NCBI RefSeq assembly: GCF_014647515.1
Contig: NZ_BMPI01000037.1
Span: 78,349 to 111,727, forward strand
Source: Dactylosporangium sucinum
GTDB taxonomy: Bacteria > Actinomycetota > Actinomycetes > Mycobacteriales > Micromonosporaceae
Direction: 5' to 3'
Length of the DNA: 33,379 bases
Positions 23,173 to 32,175 of the stretch are shown here, piece by piece (positions within the stretch are counted from its first letter, which is position 1; each line of letters opens with the position of its first letter). The position numbers and the translations under genes were made by a program. The notes beneath the pieces are model-generated. The model was not told where the DNA came from. It did no database searches and worked only from the letters and a program-made list of their open reading frames with translations.

Positions 23173-24750
23173 CTACTCCGACGGGGCCGGGCCGAGGAGC
23201 CGCATCTCCTCGATGTCCATCGCGGCCTGCAGATCGCGCAGGACGATGTCGTCGATCGTGTTGGCGTCGCGCATCGCGGTCACCGCCTGGCGTTTGCGGG
23301 TCAGGACCCTGAGGCGCAGGCGGCGTTCGAGGTGCTGCATGCGGTACGCCTCGCCGTCCTTGTGGGTCCTGGCCCGCACGTCCTGCAGGTGGTCCTCGTA
23401 CTCGGCCCGCAGGCGGTCCACCATGTCCCGCGGGGCGCCCAGTTCGCGGGCGACGTCGTCCAGGGCGGACAGGCCGGCCCGGGCCGCCTCGATCTGGGCC
23501 TGCAGCGCCTCGCCGGCGCGGCCGTCGTCCGCCGTCAGGCCGGCCCACCGGATCACCATGGGCAGGGTCAGGCCCTGGACCAGCATGGTCACCACGATCA
23601 CCACGACCGTCGTGAAGACGATGAGGCTGCGATCGGCGTACGGGGTGCCGTCGGGCAACGCCGTCGGGACCGCCAGCGCGGCGGCCAGCGACACCGCGCC
23701 GCGGAAGCCCGCCCAGCCGTTCGCCGTGCGGGCCTTCCAGCCGACGCGCCGGGCCCGCTGTACCGCGCGGCGATCAACGGCACGGATCACGCCCGTCATG
23801 ACGTGGACCCACAGCAGCCTGACGACGATGACCGTGACCGCGGCCAGCGCCGCGATGCCCAGCGCACGCGCCGCCGAGTGCTCGATGGCCCGCACCGCGC
23901 GCGGGATCTGCATCCCGACCAGCACGAACAGGCTGCCGTTGAGCATGAACGTGCCGAGGTCCCAGAACGCGAACGCCTGGACCCGGGAGCGGGCCCGCAC
24001 GACCCGCGGGCTCGCCTGGGTCAGGACCAGCCCGCCCACGACCACGGCGACGACGCCGCTCGCGTGCAGCAGCTCGGCGAGCAGGAACGCGGCGAACGGG
24101 GTGAGGATGCTCAGCCCGCCCTCCCGCCGCGGGTCGTCGAGGCGGCGCCGGACGAGGATGACCGCGCCGGCGGTGACCAGCCCGGCGAGCACCCCGCCCA
24201 CGGAGGACCAGGCCAGCCGCCAGGTCAGCTCGAGCGGCCCGGGCATCGCCGCGCCGCCCAGCGTGCCGACGGCGACGGCGAACAGCACGAGCGCCGTGCC
24301 GTCGTTGACGAGGCTCTCCGCCCGCAGCGTGGTCAGCGTGCGGCGCGGCATCCGCTTGGCCAGCCCGGACACGGCCGAGGCGTCGGTGGGGGCGAGCACG
24401 GCACCGAGGATCCAGGCGGCCGCCGCGGTGACCCCGACGGCCTGCAGCGCGTACGAGACGGCGGCCATCGTGGCGATCACCAGCACCACCGCCGAGAGCA
24501 CGATGACGCGCAGGTTGGCGCGGATCTCCCGCAGGCTGGTGTTGAGACTCTCCCAGTACAGGACGGCGGGCAGGAACAGCCCGAGCACCGCGTCCGGCGG
24601 CAGCTCGACCTCGGCCAGCGGCGGCAGGAGCGCCAGCAGCCCGCCGAAGAGGATGAGCAGCACGGGTGGTGCCACGCTGTACCGCCGCCCCACCGTCGTG
24701 CCGACCAGAACGGTCACGCCGAGCACGATGACCAGGAACAACGCCTCCAC
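23173..24750 (-). CDS. Na+/H+ antiporter, CPA1 (NhaP) family
   Basis: A 525-residue antiporter with about 12 membrane helices to ~residue 400 and a ~120-residue cytoplasmic helical tail. Key segments: APTDASAVSGLAKRMP and AESLVNDGTALVLF, in which acidic D and ND residues form the ion site of CPA1 transporters, and GWAGFRGAVSLAAALAVP with the conserved Arg. It exchanges Na+ (or K+) for protons and sets cytoplasmic pH and salt. The tail is charged and probably coiled (LRAEYEDHLQDVRARTHKDG). GTG 24750 with GGAGGA upstream is preferred over GTG 24768. It diverges from the barstar gene across 40 bp. Confidence 0.93.
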   Translation of the reverse strand: MEALFLVIVLGVTVLVGTTVGRRYSVAPPVLLILFGGLLALLPPLAEVELPPDAVLGLFLPAVLYWESLNTSLREIRANLRVIVLSAVVLVIATMAAVSYALQAVGVTAAAAWILGAVLAPTDASAVSGLAKRMPRRTLTTLRAESLVNDGTALVLFAVAVGTLGGAAMPGPLELTWRLAWSSVGGVLAGLVTAGAVILVRRRLDDPRREGGLSILTPFAAFLLAELLHASGVVAVVVGGLVLTQASPRVVRARSRVQAFAFWDLGTFMLNGSLFVLVGMQIPRAVRAIEHSAARALGIAALAAVTVIVVRLLWVHVMTGVIRAVDRRAVQRARRVGWKARTANGWAGFRGAVSLAAALAVPTALPDGTPYADRSLIVFTTVVVIVVTMLVQGLTLPMVIRWAGLTADDGRAGEALQAQIEAARAGLSALDDVARELGAPRDMVDRLRAEYEDHLQDVRARTHKDGEAYRMQHLERRLRLRVLTRKRQAVTAMRDANTIDDIVLRDLQAAMDIEEMRLLGPAPSE

Positions 24751-24790
24751 GGAGCCATCCTCCACCACAGCGGTCCCACATACTTGGGTC

Positions 24791-25168
24791 GTGGACCTTC
24801 CCGTTCTCGTCATCGACGGCGCCGAATTCTCGGACTTCGACGGCTTCGCGCGTGAGTTCTCGAAGCTGCTCGCCGGCCACACCTGGAGCGGCAACCTGGA
24901 TGCCTTCAACGACATCCTCCGAGGCGGCTTCGGGACGCCTGAGGGCCGGTGGGTACTGCGGTGGCGCCACTCCGAGCGCTCCCGCGCAGCGCTCGGCTAC
25001 GCGGCGACGATCGACCGCCTGGAAGGACTCCTGCGCACGGCCCATCCGTCCAACCGGGCCGCGATCCGGGCGAGGATCGAGCGGGCCCGCCTGAGCGCCG
25101 GCCCGACCCTGTTCGACGAGCTGGTCGAGATCATCAACGACAACGACGTCGTGCTCGACCTCCACTGA
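24791..25168 (+). CDS. Barstar-family protein
   Basis: A 125-residue homologue of barstar, the inhibitor that covers the active site of barnase-type RNases. Diagnostic are the start LPVLVIDGAEFSDFDGFARE and NLDAFNDILRGGFG (about 37-50), the recognisable barstar NLDAxxDxLxGG box. The C-terminal half carries a charged helix (TIDRLEGLLRTAHPSN) and FDELVEIINDNDVVLDL. GTG 24791 follows CATACT by six bases, so the transcript may be leaderless. No barnase or other toxin gene lies beside it. It may be an orphan immunity protein against a secreted RNase effector, or may protect against an RNase encoded elsewhere. Confidence 0.9.
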   Translation: MDLPVLVIDGAEFSDFDGFAREFSKLLAGHTWSGNLDAFNDILRGGFGTPEGRWVLRWRHSERSRAALGYAATIDRLEGLLRTAHPSNRAAIRARIERARLSAGPTLFDELVEIINDNDVVLDLH

Positions 25169-25244
25169 CGGCCCAGTAGCTCACGGGTCGCAGCGTAGGC
25201 GCGAACGCAGGTGTATCGGGGCACGGCCGGGTAGGGAAAGCGCC

Positions 25245-26711
25245 ATGAGACCGACCACGACGACGAACGCCGGGGTGCCGGTGGCCAGTGACGAGCACTC
25301 GCTCACCGTCGGGGCCGCGGGGCCCAACCTGCTGCAGGATTCCTACCTGCTGGAGAAGCTGGCGCACTTCGTGCGGGAGCGGGTGCCCGACCGGGTCTAC
25401 CACGTCAAGGGTGGCGGGGCCTTCGGCTACTTCGAGGTGACCGAGGACGTCACCCAGTGGACCAAGGCGGCCTTCCTCAGCAAGGTCGGCAAGCGTACGC
25501 CCGTGCTCGCGCGGCTCTCGAGCGTCGCCGGGGAGGAGGGGTACGCCGACACCGACCGGGACGTGCGGGGCTTCGCCGTCAAGTTCTACACCGAAGAAGG
25601 CAACTACGACATGGTCGGCAACAACACGCCGGTCTTCTTCGTGCGGGACCCGATGAAGTTCCCCGACTTCATCCACTCGCAGGAGCGGATGCCCGACAGC
25701 GGCCTGCGCAGCAACAACGCCCAGTGGGACTTCTGGACGCTCTCGCCCGAGTCGGCGCACCAGGTGACGATCCTGATGACCGACCGCGGCACCCCGCGGA
25801 CCTGGCGCCACATGAACGGCTACAGCAGCGACACCTACATGTGGCAGAACGCCGCCGGTGCGCGGTTCTGGGTGAAGTACCACTTCAAGACCGAGCAGGG
25901 CATCCAGAACCTGACCGACGCCGAGGCGAAGGCGATGCGCGCCGAGGACCTCGACTTCCACCGCCGCGACCTGTTCGAGGCGATCCTGCGCCAGGACCAT
26001 CCGGCGTGGCGGGTCGAGATGCAGATCATGCCGTACGAGGACGCGGCCGGGTACCGGTTCAACCCGTTCGACATCACCAAGACCTGGCCGCACAAGGACT
26101 ACCCGACGATCCCGATCGGGCGGATGGTGCTCAACCGCAACCCGGAGAACTTCTTCGCCCAGATCGTGCAGGCGGCGTTCGACGTCGCGAACATGGTCCC
26201 CGGCATCGGGCCCAGCCCGGACCGGATGGTGCTCGGGCGGATGTTCGCCTACGGCGACTCGAACCGGTACCGCACCGGCCCGAACTACGGCCAGCTGCCC
26301 GTCAACCGGCCGCTGAACGAGGTGCACAACTACAACAAGGACGCCCCGATGCGGTACCACCACAGCGGCAACCAGCCGGTCTACGCCCCGAACAGCTACG
26401 GCGGGCCGGCCGGCGACCCGCGGCGGTACCGCGACCCGAGCTGGATGGTCGAGAGCGGCGAGATCCTGCGCACCGCGTACCAGGCGCACCGCGACGACGA
26501 CGACTTTGTCCAGCCCGGCACGCTGTACCGCGACGTCCTCGGCCCGGCCGACCGCGAGCACCTGGCGGGCAACATCGCCGCGCACCTCAGCGCCGGGGTC
26601 GAGCGCTTCATCCAGGAGCGGGCGGTCAAGGAGTACTGGAACCGGGTCGACCCCGGCCTCGGCGCCCGCGTGGCGGAACACATCGGCCTGACGGCCACGA
26701 CCAGGCGATGA
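25245..26711 (+). CDS. katA: Monofunctional heme catalase (KatA type)
   Basis: A 488-residue small-subunit catalase, full length, converting H2O2 to water and oxygen. Active-site features: distal H53 in RVYHVKGGGAFGYFEVT, Asn in VGNNTPVFF (126-127), and the proximal heme ligand Y336 in RMFAYGDSNRYR. RDVRGFAVKFYTEEGN is also present. ATG 25245 has AGGGA upstream. It lies 76 bp after the barstar gene and 72 bp before the SDR gene. Small-subunit, NADPH-binding clade 3 is likely from the length. Confidence 0.96.
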   Translation: MRPTTTTNAGVPVASDEHSLTVGAAGPNLLQDSYLLEKLAHFVRERVPDRVYHVKGGGAFGYFEVTEDVTQWTKAAFLSKVGKRTPVLARLSSVAGEEGYADTDRDVRGFAVKFYTEEGNYDMVGNNTPVFFVRDPMKFPDFIHSQERMPDSGLRSNNAQWDFWTLSPESAHQVTILMTDRGTPRTWRHMNGYSSDTYMWQNAAGARFWVKYHFKTEQGIQNLTDAEAKAMRAEDLDFHRRDLFEAILRQDHPAWRVEMQIMPYEDAAGYRFNPFDITKTWPHKDYPTIPIGRMVLNRNPENFFAQIVQAAFDVANMVPGIGPSPDRMVLGRMFAYGDSNRYRTGPNYGQLPVNRPLNEVHNYNKDAPMRYHHSGNQPVYAPNSYGGPAGDPRRYRDPSWMVESGEILRTAYQAHRDDDDFVQPGTLYRDVLGPADREHLAGNIAAHLSAGVERFIQERAVKEYWNRVDPGLGARVAEHIGLTATTRR

Positions 26712-26739
26712 CGGCGGGGTGCCCGCGGTGATCACCCGT

Positions 26740-26771
26740 GGCGTCGCCCGTGCCGGAGCGCGGGCGATGCC
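26740..26771. promoter_or_regulatory. Inverted repeat upstream of the SDR gene
   Basis: GGCGTCGCCCG (26740-26750) and CGGGCGATGCC (26761-26771) pair at 10 of 11 positions around 10 bases. It ends where CACGCT (a possible -10, seven bases before ATG 26784) begins. A perfect palindrome GGTGATCACC sits just upstream at 26727-26736. It may terminate the catalase message or be an operator for the SDR gene. Confidence 0.4.
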
Positions 26772-26783
26772 ACGCTGGTGCGT

Positions 26784-27515
26784 ATGGCAGGCTCCTCGGG
26801 CCGGCTCGCCGGCCAGACCGTCGTGGTGCTCGGCGGCAGCGGCGGGATCGGCCTCGAGACGGCCCGGCAGGCCCGCGCCGAGGGTGCGGAGGCCGTCCTC
26901 GTGGGCCGCGACCCGGCCCGGCTGGCCCGCGCGGCCGCCGACGTCGGCGCGACGGCCACCGCCGCCTTCGACGCCACCGACCCCGCGGCGCTGGCCCGGT
27001 TCTTCGCCGACCTGCGCGAGCCGGTCGACCACGTGATGGTCACCGCCGGCGGCAACTACTACACCCGCCTGGCCGACCTGGAGTTCGCCCGCGCCCGCCG
27101 GCTGGTCGACGAGCACCTGTGGCTGCCGCTGCACCTGGCCCGGGCCGTGACCGGCCGGGTCCGGCCCGCGGGAACCTTGCTGTTCATGGGGGGTACCGGC
27201 GGTCGCCGGCCCGGCCCGGGCATGCTCCTGGCGGGCGCGCTGACCGCGGCGATGCCCGCGCTGGTGGCGAACCTGGCGCTCGAGCTGGCCCCGATCCGGG
27301 TCAACCTCATCGCGGCGGGCTTCGTCGACACGGAGCTGTCGGCCCGCCTGCTCGGCGAGGATCTCGACCGCCGCCGCGAGCAGCTGCGCGCGACGCTGCC
27401 GATCGGCCGTGTGGTGGGCCCGGCGGACGTCGCCGCGCTGGCCGTCCTCCTGATGGCCGACACGGCCCTGACGGGCGCCACCTACGACGTCGACGGCGGC
27501 CAGCAGCTCACCTAG
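26784..27515 (+). CDS. SDR-fold protein without canonical active site
   Basis: A 243-residue Rossmann-fold protein of the SDR family with cofactor loop GGSGGIG (17-23) and ending TGATYDVDGGQQLT, typical of SDRs. The active-site region differs: Thr138 in MGGTGGRRPG stands near the usual Ser, and the segment that should hold YxxxK reads MLLAGALTAAM (147-157), with neither Tyr nor Lys. Reductase activity of the classical type is therefore doubtful; it may bind nucleotide only or use other residues. ATG 26784 follows CACGCT by seven bases, suggesting a leaderless mRNA; GTG 26778 is the alternative. It converges on the MFS gene. Confidence 0.85.
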   Translation: MAGSSGRLAGQTVVVLGGSGGIGLETARQARAEGAEAVLVGRDPARLARAAADVGATATAAFDATDPAALARFFADLREPVDHVMVTAGGNYYTRLADLEFARARRLVDEHLWLPLHLARAVTGRVRPAGTLLFMGGTGGRRPGPGMLLAGALTAAMPALVANLALELAPIRVNLIAAGFVDTELSARLLGEDLDRRREQLRATLPIGRVVGPADVAALAVLLMADTALTGATYDVDGGQQLT

Positions 27516-27528
27516 GCGCCCGGGACCT

Positions 27529-27575
27529 TACGCCGTGTCCGCGGCCGTACGCCGTGCCTGCGGCATTACGCCGGG
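27529..27575. repeat. 19-bp direct repeats at a gene junction
   Basis: TACGCCGTGTCCGCGGCCG (27529-27547) is followed directly by TACGCCGTGCCTGCGGCAT (27548-27566) and a partial third copy, TACGCCGGG (27567-27575). It fills the gap between the convergent SDR and MFS genes and enters the last codons of the latter. Confidence 0.55.
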
Positions 27576-28873
27576 ACCGGGACCGGGACCGGAGCGGCGG
27601 CGGTGGCCGGAGCCGGAGCCGGGGCGGTGGCAGTGGCCGGGGCCGGGTCGTGCATCGGCCACGCGCGGCCGATCAGCGCGGCGGCACCGACGCCGGCCGC
27701 GGCGAGCATCAGGGCGGCCTGCGCGCCGAGGCGCTGGGCGCAGCAGCCCCAGGCGATCGCGCCCAGGCCCTGGGTGCCGAACAGCACGACCTGGTACACG
27801 GACAGGCCGCGGGCCCGCACCCAGGCCGGCAGGTGGCTCTCGATCGCCGAGTTCGTGCAGGCCAGGGTGATCACCCAGGCGGCGCCGGCGGCGACCAGGA
27901 CGAGCGCCACCAGGCGGGCGTCGCGGCTGGCCGCCACGACGACCAGGGCCAGCAGGAACACGCCGGCCGAGCCGGCGATGCGGTCGCGCGGCCGGACCGC
28001 GCGCAGCCGCGGCTGGATCAGGGCGCCCACGACGGCGCCCGCGCCGAGAGCGCCGAGCAGCAGCCCGTAGCCGTTGACGCCGAGGCCGAGGCGCTGCCCG
28101 GCCAGCAGCGGCAGCAGGGCGAGCAGGGCCGAGCCGGGCAGCAGGAACAGCAGCGCCTGGCCGAGGATCCGCCGGACCACCGGGGTCCGCCGAACGTAGC
28201 CGCAGCCGACGCGCAGCGCGGCGCCGAACGGCTCCGGGCGGCGCTCCATGGCCCGCTTGCGGGCCAGGACGGGGCACGGCCGCCAGGCGAACAGGACCCC
28301 GACGAACACCAGCACCGTCACGGCGTGCAGGGCGAACACCGCCGCCGTGCCGGCCCACGCGATGACCAGCCCGGCGACGGCCGGGCCGACCGCCCGCACG
28401 ACGTTGGTGCTGATCGCGCCGAGCGCGGAGGCGTGCGGCAGGTGGCGGCGCGGCACCAGGTCGGGGGTGATGGAGCCGAACGCCGGCATCGTCAGCGCCG
28501 CACCGGCGCCGATGGCGCACTGCAGCACGATCAGCGTCGTCGACGCCACCCGGCCGTTGAGCGCCAGGCCGGCCAGCACCAGGCCGACGACCGCGATCGC
28601 CAGCTGGACGCCGATGAGCAGCCGGCGCCGGTCGACCAGGTCGGCGAGCACCCCGGCCGGCAGGCCCAGCAGCAGTACCGGCAGCATGCTCGCCGCCTGC
28701 ACCAGCGCGACCAGCAGACCGGTGTCCGACCGGCCGGTGGAGCCGCCCGAGATGAGCCACTGTGCGCCGACGAGCTGCATGGCGGCGCCGGCACTGGCCG
28801 CCGACATGGCCAGCCAGAGCGCTCGGAACGCGCCGCTGCGCAGCGGGGCCCACGGGGTGTTCGAGTTCTCCAC
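27566..28873 (-). CDS. MFS exporter, EntS/MFS_3-like
   Basis: A 435-residue major facilitator protein with about 12 helices, resembling the EntS group that exports siderophores and other small metabolites. Seen: FRALWLAMSAASAGAAMQLVGAQWL at the first helix, GLPAGVLADLVDRRRLLIG as the loop 2-3 motif, and LPHASALGAISTNVVRAVGPAVAGLVI as helix 5 motif. The C-terminal tail is almost pure Pro/Ala/Thr/Val (last ~30 residues), coded by short repeats of GGGACC and GGAGCC type that probably arose by slippage. GTG 28873 is preceded by AGGAGAAGG eleven bases away. The substrate is unknown. Confidence 0.88.
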   Translation of the reverse strand: MENSNTPWAPLRSGAFRALWLAMSAASAGAAMQLVGAQWLISGGSTGRSDTGLLVALVQAASMLPVLLLGLPAGVLADLVDRRRLLIGVQLAIAVVGLVLAGLALNGRVASTTLIVLQCAIGAGAALTMPAFGSITPDLVPRRHLPHASALGAISTNVVRAVGPAVAGLVIAWAGTAAVFALHAVTVLVFVGVLFAWRPCPVLARKRAMERRPEPFGAALRVGCGYVRRTPVVRRILGQALLFLLPGSALLALLPLLAGQRLGLGVNGYGLLLGALGAGAVVGALIQPRLRAVRPRDRIAGSAGVFLLALVVVAASRDARLVALVLVAAGAAWVITLACTNSAIESHLPAWVRARGLSVYQVVLFGTQGLGAIAWGCCAQRLGAQAALMLAAAGVGAAALIGRAWPMHDPAPATATAPAPAPATAAAPVPVPVPA

Positions 28874-29012
28874 GATGGCGGTGACCTTCTCCTCGGGTGC
28901 TCGGAACCGCCACCAAGACTTGCCGGGGATGCTGCGCCGAACATCGGGGTCATCGGCCGTCAGCGGCGCGGGGTTCCCCGAAGTGCGACTACCCGCTGCC
29001 CGGTAGGGAGGG

Positions 29013-30770
29013 TTACGCGCCGAGGGAGTGCTGGACCGCGAGCACGTCCGGACCGAGCAGCGGCGGCAGGCCGGCCACGGCGACCGGCGGGCGGCGTTCG
29101 CGCAGAGCGGTCGCGGTGTCGCGGAGGGCGACGCCGATGCGGCCGGCGTCGTGGGCGGTGAGGTCCGGGCGGCCGCCGGTGCGCTCCTGTTCCCAGCAGG
29201 CGGCCAGCATCCGGTACACGAGCCGCTGCACCGCCACCACTGCCGGCCACAGCGACTCCGCCGCGCCGCGGTGCGGGCCCGGCGCCCCGGCCGCGGTCGC
29301 GTAGACGCCGGGCAGGGTGAGCGCGCGGTGCTGCAGGTCCCGCCGCGCCGCCCGGGCCGCCGCGGTGGTCACCGCGCCGTCCGCGAGGTGGCTGAGCACG
29401 ATGCCGGCGGCGTCGAGCGTGCCGGCCAGCGCCTCCGGCAGCCGCGCGGTCGCGCCCCACCGGGGGGTGACCAGGAACACGCCGAGGGCCACCGCGCAGC
29501 CGATCGCGGTGTCGACGCCCCGGGCGACCAGCAGCCCGCCGACGTCGGCGACCGGCCGCCCGCCGGAGCCGATGAGCAGCGCGATCGGGGTGATGACGAC
29601 GACGGCGAGCGCATAGTTGCGCGGCACGAGCCATTCGATCGCGTACTGCAGCGCCACGATCGCCAGCACCAGCCAGAGCCCGCCGGGGTGGGCCAGGAGG
29701 AGGCCGCCGGCCAGCAGCAGCCCGGCCCACGTGCCGGTGAGGCGTTCGAGGCCGCGCTGGGCGGTGCGCGGCCAGTCGAACCCCTGGTGCAGCACGAGCA
29801 CCGCCGCGGTCATGGCCCAGTACGCGTGCTCCAGGCCGAGCCCGACGGCGGCCGACCCGGCGAACAGGGCCGCGAGCCCGGCCCGCGCGGCGGTGGTGAC
29901 GGCCGCGGACCCGGGCCGCAGCGCCTCGCGGAGCAGCGCCGCCGCCCCGGGCCGCCCGTACGGCAGCTCGACGGCCCCGGGTTCCTCCGGCGTGTGGTGC
30001 GGTGGGTCCCGGCGCGGCGCGTTGAGGATGTCCGCGAACGCCAGGTGCAGCGCCCGGGTCTCGGCCCGCATCCGGTCGAGGGTCGCGCTGCCGCGGGCCG
30101 GCTGCTCGGCGATGAGGACGTTCCAGGACTCGTGCAGCGCCGCGGCGGCCCGGTGCCGGGCGTCGTCCGCCTCGCCGGGCTCGGCCACGGCGAGGTCGGC
30201 GACGGCCCCGGCCGCCGCGAGGAAGGCCGCCCGTTCGGGGCCGCGCGGCCGGACCACCGCCCCGGCCAGGTGGACGAGCCAGGCGAACGCCCCGCCGGCG
30301 AGCACCAGCGCCCCGACCCGCCACGGATCGGGATGCCCGGCGTGCAGGGCGACCCCGGTGGCGGCGGCGAGCACGACGAAGTACGCGCCCGGCTGCCCCA
30401 CCGGCACCGCGTTGCAGAGCAGGGTCGCCCCCGTCGCGAGGAGGGCGAGCGCGGTGACCGCCAGCCACGGCGTCCCGGCCGTCCACAGCCCGGCGAGCAC
30501 GGCGAGCGTGATGGCCACGGCGACGGCGGCGAGGAGCCCGGCCCGGTACCGGTACGGCCGCCCGCTGCCGTACAGCGCAGTGAACCCGCCGATCGTGGCG
30601 GTGAGCCCGGCGGCGACGTCGCCCGCGAGCCACCCGGCAAGGGTGGGCAGTCCCATGCACACGGCCGCCCGCAGCGCGACCGGCCACCGGCGCGGCACCG
30701 GCCGCACCGCGAACAGCGTGGCGAGCCCGGCCCGCGACAGCGGCGGGGCCGGCGGGATCGGTGCGGCCAT
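29013..30770 (-). CDS. FUSC-family membrane protein (aromatic acid exporter-like)
   Basis: A 585-residue protein with the duplicated layout of the FUSC/YccS family: an N-terminal block of about six helices (VALRAAVCMGLPTLAGWLAG through VGALVLAGGAFAWLVHLAG), a cytoplasmic helical domain of ~150 residues, and a second block (ARAGLAALFAGSAAVGLGLEHAYWAMTAAVLVL with RTAQRGLERLTGTWAG, the FUSC hallmark), then a C-terminal helical tail. Members export aromatic acids or affect envelope stress; the substrate here is unknown. ATG 30770 with AGGA eight bases upstream is preferred to ATG 30779. It follows the GPH-type MFS gene by 30 bp, so the two form a TetR-linked operon. Confidence 0.88.
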   Translation of the reverse strand: MAAPIPPAPPLSRAGLATLFAVRPVPRRWPVALRAAVCMGLPTLAGWLAGDVAAGLTATIGGFTALYGSGRPYRYRAGLLAAVAVAITLAVLAGLWTAGTPWLAVTALALLATGATLLCNAVPVGQPGAYFVVLAAATGVALHAGHPDPWRVGALVLAGGAFAWLVHLAGAVVRPRGPERAAFLAAAGAVADLAVAEPGEADDARHRAAAALHESWNVLIAEQPARGSATLDRMRAETRALHLAFADILNAPRRDPPHHTPEEPGAVELPYGRPGAAALLREALRPGSAAVTTAARAGLAALFAGSAAVGLGLEHAYWAMTAAVLVLHQGFDWPRTAQRGLERLTGTWAGLLLAGGLLLAHPGGLWLVLAIVALQYAIEWLVPRNYALAVVVITPIALLIGSGGRPVADVGGLLVARGVDTAIGCAVALGVFLVTPRWGATARLPEALAGTLDAAGIVLSHLADGAVTTAAARAARRDLQHRALTLPGVYATAAGAPGPHRGAAESLWPAVVAVQRLVYRMLAACWEQERTGGRPDLTAHDAGRIGVALRDTATALRERRPPVAVAGLPPLLGPDVLAVQHSLGA

Positions 30771-30800
30771 CACCGCCATCCTGCCGTACGGGGGCCGCCC

Positions 30801-32162
30801 TCAGCCGGTCGGTTCGCCCGCCTCCCCCGCTCGAACGAGACCGCCCGGGCCGCCACCGGCACCGGCCGGTCGGGCGGCCGTGTCCAGGGTGTAGCGGCGC
30901 TGGATCAGGATCGCCGCCAGCATGAACGCGGCCGGGACCAGTCCGAAGCCCAGCCGGACGGCCAGCAGCGCGGACGAGGACTGCGGGGCCGGGTCGTCCG
31001 AGGAGCTGGCCACGAAGCCGCCGGCGGCGAGGCAGACGGCGTAGACGTACGGGCCCAGGGCGCCGCCGAGCGCGTCGGCCGCCGTCCACACGCCGGTGTA
31101 GCCGCCCGCCTTGGCCGGGCCGTCCGGGCCGGCGGCGGCGATCACGTCCGGGACCATGGAGAACGGCAGGAGCTGCATCGCGGCGAAGGCGACGCCCAGC
31201 ATCGCCACCGCCGCGACGAGGACGACGAGGCCGGCCGTCGCGCCCAACGCCAGTACCAGCGAACCTCCGACGAACGTCAGCTGGGCCGCCAGCAGGCCGC
31301 GCTGCTTGCCGAAGCGGCGGGCGAAGGCCACCCACAGCGGCGTGGTGACGATCGCCGGGGCGACGAACGCCGCCACCAGGACCGTCGTGAGGGCGGGGCG
31401 GTGCAGCTCGTACTCGGTGTAGTACGGCACGGCGGCGAGCACCAGGTGGGTGGTGGTGGACATCGCCAGGTACGCCGTGACCAGGGCGCGGAACTGGCGG
31501 TCGCGCAGGGCGGTCAGCAGTCCGCCGTGGGAGGGCTGGGCGGGCGTCAGCGGTGCAGCGCGGGTCAGGCGGGTCACGCCGGCCACGCCCACGAGCATGG
31601 CGGCCAGGGTGACCGCGCCCAGGACCACGCCCATCGTGCCGTAGCCCGCGCCGGCGAGCAGCGGGGCGGCCACGCCGCTGAGCAGGATGCCGACCGTCAG
31701 GACGACCATGCGGAACCCCATGAGGCGGGTCCGCTCGTGGTAGCCGATGGCGAGGTCGGCCGGCGTGCTGAGATAGGGGACCTGGTACGCGGCGAAGAGG
31801 AGGTTGCCGGCGATGAACGCCACCGCGACCCAGAGGGCGGCGCCGGGGCCGCGCAGTCCGGGCGGGACCGCGAACAACACCGCGAACGCGACGGCCAGAC
31901 CGCAGCCGAGCAGCAGCAGCCGGCGGCGGTGGCCGTGGCGGGCCAGGTCGGCGTCGGAGCGGCGGCCGACCCACGGGTGCAGCACGACGTCGGCGATCTT
32001 CGGCACCAGCAGCGCGAACCCGGCGAGGAGGGGCGCGACGGCGAGGACGTCCGTCATGAAGTACAGCAGGAGAAGCCCCGGCACCGTGACCCACACGCCC
32101 ATGCCGACCGACCCGGTCGCGAAGGGCAGGAGGCCGCGCAGCGGCAGGCGGACGTCCGTCAT
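30801..32162 (-). CDS. GPH-type MFS transporter
   Basis: A 453-residue transporter with ~12 helices resembling the glycoside-pentoside-hexuronide:cation symporter (MelB-like) branch. Typical segments: VPKIADVVLHPWVGRRSDADL in loop 2-3, QVPYLSTPADLAIGYHERTRLMG at helices 4-5, and VPDVIAAAGPDGPAKAGGYTGVW in the C-terminal half. Substrates in the family are sugars or other small molecules coupled to cations; here none can be named. ATG 32162 has GGGAGCGG upstream. It is divergent from the TetR gene over 42 bp and heads an operon with the FUSC gene, so TetR-controlled export of a toxic compound is plausible. Confidence 0.88.
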   Translation of the reverse strand: MTDVRLPLRGLLPFATGSVGMGVWVTVPGLLLLYFMTDVLAVAPLLAGFALLVPKIADVVLHPWVGRRSDADLARHGHRRRLLLLGCGLAVAFAVLFAVPPGLRGPGAALWVAVAFIAGNLLFAAYQVPYLSTPADLAIGYHERTRLMGFRMVVLTVGILLSGVAAPLLAGAGYGTMGVVLGAVTLAAMLVGVAGVTRLTRAAPLTPAQPSHGGLLTALRDRQFRALVTAYLAMSTTTHLVLAAVPYYTEYELHRPALTTVLVAAFVAPAIVTTPLWVAFARRFGKQRGLLAAQLTFVGGSLVLALGATAGLVVLVAAVAMLGVAFAAMQLLPFSMVPDVIAAAGPDGPAKAGGYTGVWTAADALGGALGPYVYAVCLAAGGFVASSSDDPAPQSSSALLAVRLGFGLVPAAFMLAAILIQRRYTLDTAARPAGAGGGPGGLVRAGEAGEPTG

Positions 32163-32175
32163 CGACCGCTCCCTA

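Noticed and set aside
23173..25168. Antiporter plus barstar as a toxin-immunity pair
   Set aside because: The antiporter is a complete CPA1 transporter with no RNase domain; adjacency is probably incidental.
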